From PVC group bacterium (GTDB lineage: Bacteria > Verrucomicrobiota > Kiritimatiellia > SS1-B-03-39 > UBA6053): 8,802 nucleotides of DNA. Shown here piece after piece: positions 1 to 6,208 of this stretch (position 1 is its first letter; each line of letters begins with the position of its first letter). The notes under the pieces were generated by a model. The model saw nothing but the letters and a program-made list of their open reading frames with translations. It had not been told where the DNA came from and ran no database searches. The DNA lies in assembly GCA_003565815.1 (NCBI GenBank), contig PXAS01000359.1, positions 1 to 8,802 of the forward strand, written 5' to 3'. Both the position numbers and the translations under genes were made by a program.

Positions 1-4
1 AAAA

Positions 5-27
5 GCGAAAGGGCTCTTTCCGTTCGC
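5..27 (-). terminator. candidate intrinsic terminator after gcvT
   Basis: On the minus strand, about 50 nt after the gcvT stop codon, there is a hairpin followed at the window edge by TTTT. Two foldings are possible. One pairs GCGAA with TTCGC (23-27 with 5-9) plus an inner GG/CC. The other is a tight 5-bp GAAAG/CTTTC stem with a 4-nt loop (7-11 with 16-20). The T-run may continue beyond position 1, which cannot be seen. If real, it ends the gcvP-gcvT transcript and argues against a co-transcribed gcvH further left. The stem is short, so confidence is limited. Confidence 0.4.
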
Positions 28-78
28 GGGAGGTTGCCGTGGGTATCCGATAAAAGGCCGATGATCATCAGCTTGGGT

Positions 79-1317
79 TCAGAGGGGCCAGGCCGTGCGG
101 GCGGTACGGTGCGGACGGATGTCGGTGACGATTCGCACGGGGATTTCGCGCCGTTTGTCTTTTAACACCAGTGAACTTCCGGGGTCGAGTGCGCGCTTGA
201 CGCGAATAAACCCGCAACTTAACCCGCGGGGGGAAAAGGCTTCGGGGGCGTCGGGCGAGGCGAGGCTGAGCACCTCGCCGTCCACAAGATCAATGGCCAT
301 GTCCGTGGCGCAGGTGAGCACGGTTCCGATGGGCTCGCCATCCAAAAGCACCTCCGCGCCGTTTTCCACTTTGCGCCCGGTTTCCCCCAGAAAGGCCATG
401 GTATGCGGGGCCGTGGATTTCGCGGACAACAGGGCTTGGTCTCCGATGAAGGACTTGCTGAATGTGCCGTTTTTCCAGGGCAGGGCGAATGACCAGGGAT
501 GGTTGACACAAGGCCAATCGCCAATGTCCTGGTGGCTCAGCGGGAGCATGGCCCCCGTGCGCAAACTGTCCCGGGCGCCCAGGCCGCAAGGCAACAAACC
601 ATATTCTTCCCCCGCCTCCAAAATTTGTTGCCAAAGTCCCGCGAAATCCTGTGGGCGCACAAAAAGTTCGAACCCGAATTCCCCGGTGTATCCGGTTCGG
701 GAAACCATCACGGAAAAGCCGCGGGTGCTTTGCACGCCGCGTTGGAGGTGGTCGTAATGGCCCACAAAAGAAAAATAGGGGAAGGGCGCTTTGAGTTTCG
801 GGGAGGGTTGCAGCACCTTTTGCAGGATTTTGCCGGACGCGGGGCCCTGCAAATCCAGCTTGCTCAACCGGTCGGTCAGATCGGAAACGGCCACATCCAG
901 GTCTTCCCCCAGGTGCAAGAGGTGTTTGCTGACCCTCGAACCCATGCCGGCGTTGACGACGAGCAGATACCGTTCGGACCCTTCCATCATCACGATGGCA
1001 TCGTCAATGACATGTCCGGATTCAGTAAGGAGGAACCCATAGGTGGCCCGTCCGGGTTCGAGGGGATGTTGCCGGGCGATGCAGGTGCTCAAATCTTTGC
1101 TGAGACTTCTTTGCAGCAATTCTTCGGCATTGGGTCCCTCCACCAATATTTGCGCCATGTGGGAGGTGTCAAACAACCCGGCGGCGGTCACCACGGCCCG
1201 ATGTTCTTTGATGGGCCCGGTACCATACCAGAGGGGCATCCGATAGCCCCCGAATTCCGCCATTTTGGCCCCGCTTTGTTGGTGCCACGCGCATAATTGG
1301 GTTTCTTTGATTTCCAT
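79..1317 (-). CDS. gcvT: aminomethyltransferase, glycine cleavage system T-protein
   Basis: T-protein takes the aminomethyl group from the lipoyl arm of H-protein, releases ammonia and transfers the methylene carbon to tetrahydrofolate in the cytoplasm. Family signatures are visible in 412 residues: EFGGYRMPLWY near 21-31, EHRAV..AGLFDTSHM at 38-54, the folate-site acidic pair in GHVIDDAIV (D105/D106), KLDLQGPAS at 153-161, SRTGYTGEFGFELF near 206-219 and GLGARDSLR at 245-253. A C-terminal barrel follows. The preferred start is the ATG at 1317, with AAGG 9 nt upstream. An in-frame ATG at 1344 would add nine residues, overlap gcvP and has no visible ribosome binding site. The gene starts 4 nt after gcvP stops, so translational coupling is likely. 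It is longer than the usual 360-370 residues, and residues 254-281 depart from the common LRLEAGM...LYG pattern. It could be a subfamily variant; aminomethyltransferase remains the best call. Confidence 0.93.
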   Translation of the reverse strand: MEIKETQLCAWHQQSGAKMAEFGGYRMPLWYGTGPIKEHRAVVTAAGLFDTSHMAQILVEGPNAEELLQRSLSKDLSTCIARQHPLEPGRATYGFLLTESGHVIDDAIVMMEGSERYLLVVNAGMGSRVSKHLLHLGEDLDVAVSDLTDRLSKLDLQGPASGKILQKVLQPSPKLKAPFPYFSFVGHYDHLQRGVQSTRGFSVMVSRTGYTGEFGFELFVRPQDFAGLWQQILEAGEEYGLLPCGLGARDSLRTGAMLPLSHQDIGDWPCVNHPWSFALPWKNGTFSKSFIGDQALLSAKSTAPHTMAFLGETGRKVENGAEVLLDGEPIGTVLTCATDMAIDLVDGEVLSLASPDAPEAFSPRGLSCGFIRVKRALDPGSSLVLKDKRREIPVRIVTDIRPHRTARTAWPL

Positions 1318-1321
1318 TTGA

Positions 1322-4186
1322 TCAGACCTTGGGGTTCCATTCACAAGTGCATATCAGGTTACGGTCTCCATAGGTATTGTCAATTCTTCCCGACGCAGGC
1401 CAGAACTTTCTTTCACGAATCCAGGCGAGCGGATAGGCGGCCTGATCCCGGCCATAGGGGCGGTCCCAGGTGTCGGAGGCGATATCCTCTGCGGTATGGG
1501 GGGCGTGGTGCAGTGGAGAGGAATCGGCGGGGATTTTCCCGTCGATGATTTCCTGGATTTCCCGGCGGATGGCGAGCATGGCTTCGCAGAACCGGTCCAA
1601 TTCCGCTTTGGTTTCGCTTTCCGTGGGTTCCACCATGAGGGTGCCGGGCACGGGAAACGACATCGTCGGGGCGTGAAATCCGTAGTCCATCAATCGCTTG
1701 GCCACGTCGTCGATCACGAGGCCGGCCCGGCGGGTCAACTCCCGGAGATCGAGAATAAATTCGTGGGCGACCCGCCCGTTGCGTCCGCTGTAGAGAACGG
1801 GATAACTCAATTCCAAGTGTTTGGCCATGTAATTGGCGTTCAGCAAGGCGGTGCGGGTGGCTTCCGTCAACCCTTCGGCGCCCATCATGCGGATGTACAT
1901 CCAGGGGATCACGAGGATGGAGGCGCTGCCGTAGGGGGTGGCGGAAATGGCCAGCGGACGGTCGGGACGGGCGAAGGGATCGGTGGGCATGTGGGCGCGC
2001 AGGTGTTCCCCCGCGCAAATGGGACCCATGCCGGGTCCGCCGCCGCCGTGGGGAATGCAAAAGGTTTTGTGCAGGTTCAAATGGCAAACGTCGGCGCCGA
2101 TCCGCCCCGGTGAAGTCAGGCCGACCTGTGCGTTCATATTGGCGCCGTCCATGTAGACCTGGCCGCCGAATTGATGAACGGTTCGGCAGATTTCCGGAAC
2201 GCTTTCTTCGAAAACCCCGTGTGTGGAGGGGTAGGTGATCATCAGCGCCCCCAGGGTCTCGGCATGGGTTTCCGCTTTTTCGGTCAGATCGGCCAAATCG
2301 ACATTGCCCTGCTCGTCGCATTTGACGGCAAGGACTTGGAAGCCGGCCATGACCGCGGAAGCGGGATTGGTCCCGTGGGCGGAGGCGGGAATCAGGCACA
2401 GGGTTCGACGGGCTTCGCCCCTGGAGACATGGTATTCGCGGATGGCGAGCAAGCCGGCCAGCTCGCCCTGGGAGCCGGCGTTGGGCTGGAGGCTGCAGAC
2501 GGGCAGTTCGGTGATCTCGGAAAGCCAATGTTCCAAATCCCGGCAAATTCGCGTGTACCCTCGGGTTTGGTCCACCGGCGCCGCGGGGTGAATCGCGCCG
2601 AATTCCGGCCAGGTGACGGGAATCATTTCGGCGGTGCCGTTGAGCTTCATGGTGCAGGACCCCAGTGGAATCATGCTGTGGGCCAGGGAAAGATCCCGTC
2701 CCTGGAGGCGATGCAGATAACGCAACATTTCGTGCTCGGTATGATACCGGTGGAACACGTCCTGTGGCAAAAAGGGACCCGAACGCAAATGCGGTGTGCG
2801 CGCTGGCAAAGCTTCGCAAGGGGTGAGATCCGGGGACGCAATGCCCAAAACCTCGAACAACTTGAGCAGATGTTCCGCTTCGGTGGTTTCGTCAAAGGTA
2901 ATGCCAATGGAATCATCCGCGAAATACCGGAGATTGACCTTGGCGGCTTCGGCCCGCTCCCGGATATCCGCACAGGCTTCGGGACTCAGGGCAATGGTTA
3001 CGGTATCGAAGACCGCGGATTGCAGAACCCGCAGTCCGCCATTCGCGGCGGCGGACTGAAAGGCGGCGGTCCACTCCGCGACGCGCGTGGCGATGCGGCG
3101 AAGCCCGTCCGGGCCGTGATAAATGGCGTACATGGCCGCCAGGATGCCGGGGAGCACTTGGGCGGTGCAAATATTCGAGGTCGCCTTTTCGCGGCGGATG
3201 TGTTGTTCGCGGGTTTGCAGGGCCAGGCGGTAGGCGGGACGTCCGGCGACATCCACCGATACGCCCACGATCCGTCCGGGGAGACGGCGTTTGAGTGCGT
3301 CGCTGACGGCCATGAAACCCGCGTGCGGCCCCCCGAATCCCATGGGTAGGCCAAAACGTTGGGAAGACCCCACGGCCACGTCCGCGCCCAATTCGCCCGG
3401 TGTTTTCAGCAGACACTGGGCCAGGGGGTCCACGGCCATGACCGTGAGGGCGCCGGCGGCCCGGGCTCTTGCGGCCACCGCGTCCACGCCTTCGCGAATA
3501 CATCCCCGGGTATCGGGCGATTGAAGGAAAACGGCGAAAACCTCCGGGGAGATGCCGGTTTCGAAGACATCCTGGACTTGTAAATCGATGTCCAGGGCAT
3601 GGGCCCGGGTGGCGAGGACCTGAAGATGTTGGGGGTGTAGATGGGTATCGGCGACGGCCACCCGTTTTTTTTGCCGGGCGTGGGCGAAGGCCAGTCCCAA
3701 GGCTTCGCCGCAGGCGGTGGATTCATCCAGCAGGGAAGCATTGGCAAAAGGCAGCCCCGTCAATTCGGTGACCAGGGTTTGGAAGTTGAGCAATGCCTCC
3801 AGCCGGCCCTGAGCGATTTCCGCCTGATAGGGGGTGTACTGGGTGTACCAGCCTGGATTTTCCAAGAGATTGCGCAGGATCACCGGGGGCATCACCGCGG
3901 GGGTGTATCCCTGACCCAAATGGCATTGCCAAATCTGATTTTGGGTTGCGAATCTTTTCAATTCCCGGAGCGCCGCCATTTCGTCCAAGGGCGGGGGCAG
4001 GTTCATGGGGGTGTCGCGCCGAATGGCGGGGGGGACGATTTCTTCGGAAAGTTGTGCGGAAGTGGCCACGCCGAGGGTCTCAAGCATGGTTCGGGTCTCC
4101 GCTTCGCCGGACCCGGTGTGGCGGCGGGCAAACGGCGTGGGGGGATTGTCTCCGCGGACGGCATTCAGCTTCTCAAGTGTATTCAT
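1322..4186 (-). CDS. gcvP: glycine dehydrogenase (aminomethyl-transferring), P-protein, single-chain
   Basis: This PLP enzyme decarboxylates glycine and loads the remaining aminomethyl group onto lipoylated H-protein. At 954 residues it matches the usual single-chain form (about 950-960), not the split GcvPA/GcvPB type. The N-terminus has the F..RHTG motif at 19-25. The N-terminal half carries YTPYQAEIAQGRLE at 117-130 and the degenerate cofactor site GSSQRFGLPMGFGGPHAG at 273-290. The C-terminal half carries LGSCTMKLN at 508-516, SAHGTNPASA at 602-611 and the cofactor site NLHKTFCIPHGGGGPG, with the Schiff-base lysine at K707. It ends with the typical DRNLICTC. No frameshift is visible. The ATG at 4186 is chosen because the next Met (residue 34) would remove the conserved RHTG segment. 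No Shine-Dalgarno sequence precedes it; CCCC directly abuts the ATG. It is the first gene after the glycine riboswitch and is followed by gcvT. Confidence 0.97.
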   Translation of the reverse strand: MNTLEKLNAVRGDNPPTPFARRHTGSGEAETRTMLETLGVATSAQLSEEIVPPAIRRDTPMNLPPPLDEMAALRELKRFATQNQIWQCHLGQGYTPAVMPPVILRNLLENPGWYTQYTPYQAEIAQGRLEALLNFQTLVTELTGLPFANASLLDESTACGEALGLAFAHARQKKRVAVADTHLHPQHLQVLATRAHALDIDLQVQDVFETGISPEVFAVFLQSPDTRGCIREGVDAVAARARAAGALTVMAVDPLAQCLLKTPGELGADVAVGSSQRFGLPMGFGGPHAGFMAVSDALKRRLPGRIVGVSVDVAGRPAYRLALQTREQHIRREKATSNICTAQVLPGILAAMYAIYHGPDGLRRIATRVAEWTAAFQSAAANGGLRVLQSAVFDTVTIALSPEACADIRERAEAAKVNLRYFADDSIGITFDETTEAEHLLKLFEVLGIASPDLTPCEALPARTPHLRSGPFLPQDVFHRYHTEHEMLRYLHRLQGRDLSLAHSMIPLGSCTMKLNGTAEMIPVTWPEFGAIHPAAPVDQTRGYTRICRDLEHWLSEITELPVCSLQPNAGSQGELAGLLAIREYHVSRGEARRTLCLIPASAHGTNPASAVMAGFQVLAVKCDEQGNVDLADLTEKAETHAETLGALMITYPSTHGVFEESVPEICRTVHQFGGQVYMDGANMNAQVGLTSPGRIGADVCHLNLHKTFCIPHGGGGPGMGPICAGEHLRAHMPTDPFARPDRPLAISATPYGSASILVIPWMYIRMMGAEGLTEATRTALLNANYMAKHLELSYPVLYSGRNGRVAHEFILDLRELTRRAGLVIDDVAKRLMDYGFHAPTMSFPVPGTLMVEPTESETKAELDRFCEAMLAIRREIQEIIDGKIPADSSPLHHAPHTAEDIASDTWDRPYGRDQAAYPLAWIRERKFWPASGRIDNTYGDRNLICTCEWNPKV

Positions 4187-4229
4187 GGGGCAGTCGTGTT
4201 TTCGGGGTTGGTTTGGATGGACGACCCCG

Positions 4230-4289
4230 CTCTGTCCGGATACCTGAGAGGTTGACTCCTTCGGTGAACGTGTGCGCTGCTCTCCAGAG
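4230..4289 (-). ncRNA. glycine riboswitch aptamer 2 (3' aptamer)
   Basis: On the minus strand P1 is CUCUG (4289-4285) with CAGAG (4234-4230), and P2 is GAGAG (4284-4280) with CUCUC (4250-4246). The short P3 arm is AGCG-CACA-CGUU including one G.U pair. The conserved CACCGAAGG core is at 4266-4258, and CUCUCAGGUA leads into the 3' P1 strand. The P3 arm is unusually small compared with many family members, but the conserved core is intact. Confidence 0.92.
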
Positions 4290-4301
4290 AATGACGTGGA
4301 T

Positions 4302-4380
4302 ACCGGGGTCCTTTTGCCTGAGAGTTTCCGGGGCGGGTTTCACCTTCGGCGGGCGGATTGAACCGCCTCTCTTCCCTGGT
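4302..4380 (-). ncRNA. glycine riboswitch aptamer 1 (5' aptamer)
   Basis: Stems paired by hand on the minus strand are as follows. P1 is ACCAGGG (4380-4374) with CCCCGGU (4308-4302), seven positions with one A.C mismatch. P2 is GAGAG (4371-4367) with CUCUC (4324-4320). P3 is GGCGG (4367-4363) with CCGCC (4356-4352), closed by a 6-nt loop; P2 and P3 compete for base 4367. The conserved GCCGAAGG core is at 4350-4343, and CUCUCAGGCAAAAGGA follows on the 3' side. Confidence 0.92.
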
Positions 4381-4398
4381 CCTTTTGTCAATAAATCC

Positions 4399-4426
4399 GT
4401 TTTAATCGATTCACGGGGAATGTCAA
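4399..4426 (-). promoter_or_regulatory. sigma70-like promoter for the riboswitch-gcvP-gcvT transcript
   Basis: On the minus strand there is a perfect TTGACA -35 box (4426-4421), a 16-nt spacer and a TAAAAC -10 box (4404-4399, four of six consensus positions). Transcription would start near 4392, only about 12 nt before aptamer 1, the expected geometry for a riboswitch leader. The -35 box lies inside an imperfect 15-bp dyad, GGGA/TCCC-flanked (4416-4430), which could be an operator. No experimental start is known. Confidence 0.6.
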
Positions 4427-4438
4427 TCCCATGCCCTT

Positions 4439-4464
4439 TTCTCCCCGAAAATGATTTCGGAGAA
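4439..4464 (+). promoter_or_regulatory. hairpin with the predicted kinase start codon in its loop
   Basis: The arms are TTCTCCCCGAAA (4439-4450) and TTTCGGAGAA (4455-4464), which pair over 10 bp with a 2-nt CC bulge on the 5' side. The four-base loop is ATGA at 4451-4454, so the predicted start codon sits exactly in the loop. Neither strand has a T-run after the stem, so it is not a typical intrinsic terminator. It could be an mRNA structure controlling initiation or a DNA operator dyad. Alternatively, the real start may be downstream at 4490 or 4508. The base pairing is directly visible; the role is unknown. Confidence 0.45.
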
Positions 4465-6202
4465 GATTTGTCTGGAAACTTGTCCGAATATGTTGGATCA
4501 TGTGAGGATGTATTCCGGCTTTGTATTGAATTTATCCCTCATGGTTTCTTTGAGCGTTTTTGCCGGAGTCTTGGCGGATGCCCTGCGACATCACCCCAAA
4601 CTACTCCCTTGGATGCAGGGGCTGCTTTTCGGGGGGATTGCGGTTTTGTTGATGATTTACCGGGTACAGTTTACGGAGGGCATCATTTTTGACGGGCGCA
4701 CGGGGGTTTTGTTTCTGGGCAGCTGGTTCTTCGGCGCCCCCGCCGCTTTGGTGGCCAGTGTCGTGGCTTTGGCCTCCCGCGTGGCGATTGGCGGTGACGG
4801 CATTTGGATCGGCGTGGCCTCCATTTGCATGTCGAGCCTTGTGGGTCTGTTGCATTTTCACGTCGCGGGTTCGGATCCCCGGAACTCCGGTTTTTTTCGG
4901 TTGCTCCGCAACGCCTGCATCCTGCATTTTGCGCTTGTACTGTTGTTTTTTCTCATGCTTCCTCTGGCTGCGGCCAAGGACGTTTGGTGGATTTTCCTTT
5001 TTCTCCTGCCCTTGGCCACGGCATTCGCGGGAAAGTTGATTGCCATGCAACTGCAAACGCGCCCGCTCTTGGATTCTTTGCAGATACAGGACCAACGGCT
5101 GCGGATGATCACCGACAATATGCGGGAAATTTTCTGGGTCATGGATATGGACACCTTGCGCTTCAGCTATGTCAGTGATTCCGCATTTGAGTACACAGGT
5201 TTCACGGCGGAGGAATCCATGCAAATGGCAATTGAAGATATTTTGACGCCACGCTCCCTGAAGGAAGTGCAAGGATGGTTGCGGGATGAACTGCCCCACC
5301 TTCATGATCCCCGAAAATCGGCTGAATTTTCATCGCAACTGCGAAGAATCGAGGAGTGGTGCAAAGATGGCTCCACGGTCTGGTCGGAAGTTTCCATGAG
5401 CGTGATCCATGGAGAAAACAACCAACCCAAGCAGATCCTGGGCGTTTCCCGGAACATTTCCGAACGCGTGCGCATGGAGGAGGAGCTTCAGCGGTCCCTG
5501 AAAGAAAAAGAGGCCTTGCTCAAGGAAGTACACCATCGCGTGAAAAACAACCTGCAGGTGATTACCAGCATCCTGCGTTTGGAATCCCACCGCATCGAGC
5601 ACCCTTACACCCGCGAAGTGCTCGGCGACATGCAACGCCGCATCCGTTCCATCGCCCTCTTGCACGAAATGGTCTACCAGACCCAAAGCTTCGCGGAAGT
5701 GAACATGAAGACCTACCTGTACAAACTCATGCGACAGATTTCCCTGGCCATGACGTCCACGCTTTCGGGGAAATCGGGCGACGGAAGTGAAAATCCGGAA
5801 GCGGCCCGCACGGAGATTCGGATAGAAACCAAATGTGAAGTGGAGCCTGTCACCCTGCCTTTGGAAAAAGCCATTCCCTGCGGGTTGTTGGCCAACGAAC
5901 TTCTCAGCAATGCCTACAAGCACGCGTTCCGGCCTGGCGACGAAGGCGCCATCACCTTGGTTTTGCGGAAAACGATTGACCCTCAAACCTATGACCTGTA
6001 CGTGATGGACACCGGACGCGGTTTGCCACAGAACCTCGACCCAAAAGGCAACAAAACCCTGGGCATGCAGTTGATTTCCGATTTGACGACCCAGCTTGAT
6101 GGCCGCCCCATTCTGGATCACGGCCCCCCCGTATGCATTGGTGTGACCTTTGTCGTTCGGCCCGCCCCGCAACATCACGCCCCCCCTCCCGAAACGCCAT
6201 GA
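4451..6202 (+). CDS. membrane sensor histidine kinase, 5TMR-LYT-like / PAS / HisKA_2 / HATPase
   Basis: This 583-residue protein is predicted to sit in the inner membrane and autophosphorylate in response to an unknown signal. Residues about 22-198 hold six hydrophobic stretches (22-43, 54-72, 82-110, 117-137, 153-175, 178-198) and a segment resembling the LytS/YhcK-type 5TM receptor: GIIFDGRTGVLFLG, then FFGAPAA and the SRVAIGGDG turn. A PAS/PAC domain spans about 212-342. The dimerisation helix has the HisKA_2 signature EVHHRVKNNLQ; H362 is the likely phosphoacceptor. The ATPase domain shows ANELLSNAYKHA (N487) and DTGRGLP (D520). It ends in a proline- and histidine-rich tail. No output domain is present. 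No Shine-Dalgarno sequence precedes the ATG at 4451; in-frame Met codons at 4490 and 4508 also keep all membrane segments. It is divergent from gcvP and lies 6 nt before the next gene, so the two probably form an operon. The ligand cannot be named. Confidence 0.88.
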   Translation: MISEKICLETCPNMLDHVRMYSGFVLNLSLMVSLSVFAGVLADALRHHPKLLPWMQGLLFGGIAVLLMIYRVQFTEGIIFDGRTGVLFLGSWFFGAPAALVASVVALASRVAIGGDGIWIGVASICMSSLVGLLHFHVAGSDPRNSGFFRLLRNACILHFALVLLFFLMLPLAAAKDVWWIFLFLLPLATAFAGKLIAMQLQTRPLLDSLQIQDQRLRMITDNMREIFWVMDMDTLRFSYVSDSAFEYTGFTAEESMQMAIEDILTPRSLKEVQGWLRDELPHLHDPRKSAEFSSQLRRIEEWCKDGSTVWSEVSMSVIHGENNQPKQILGVSRNISERVRMEEELQRSLKEKEALLKEVHHRVKNNLQVITSILRLESHRIEHPYTREVLGDMQRRIRSIALLHEMVYQTQSFAEVNMKTYLYKLMRQISLAMTSTLSGKSGDGSENPEAARTEIRIETKCEVEPVTLPLEKAIPCGLLANELLSNAYKHAFRPGDEGAITLVLRKTIDPQTYDLYVMDTGRGLPQNLDPKGNKTLGMQLISDLTTQLDGRPILDHGPPVCIGVTFVVRPAPQHHAPPPETP

Positions 6203-6208
6203 AAAGCC

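Larger units (their letters stand above)
4230..4380 (-). ncRNA. tandem glycine riboswitch (two aptamers) in the gcvP leader
   Basis: Read on the minus strand, this leader has two copies of the conserved glycine-aptamer core (GCCGAAGG / CACCGAAGG, then CTCTCAGGCA / CTCTCAGGTA, then AAAGGACC / CGGACAGAG), separated by a short linker. This is the classical tandem arrangement known upstream of gcv genes, where glycine binding switches on expression. The distance from the end of aptamer 2 to the gcvP ATG is about 43 nt. No intrinsic terminator with a U-tract lies between them, so control at translation initiation is more likely than attenuation (inference). The linker and the leader before aptamer 1 could also form the kink-turn known in this class; this was not folded here. 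Identification rests on conserved sequence and hand-paired stems. Confidence 0.95.

Noticed and set aside
60..69. Perfect palindrome GATGATCATC downstream of gcvT
   Set aside because: A 10-bp palindrome is expected by chance at about this frequency and has no supporting context.
499..1296. A long plus-strand open frame opposite gcvT, and similar ones opposite gcvP (for example 2171-3349)
   Set aside because: They lie entirely antisense to clear conserved enzymes, resemble no family, and are expected in GC-rich DNA.
4173..4391. A 72-codon minus-strand reading frame across the leader
   Set aside because: It runs through both glycine aptamers and overlaps the start of gcvP in another frame; the base conservation is explained by RNA structure.
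4401..4406. A plus-strand -10 box TTTAAT for the sensor kinase, overlapping the gcv -10
   Set aside because: It matches five of six consensus bases but has no recognisable -35 at 16-18 nt, so the kinase promoter is left unassigned.
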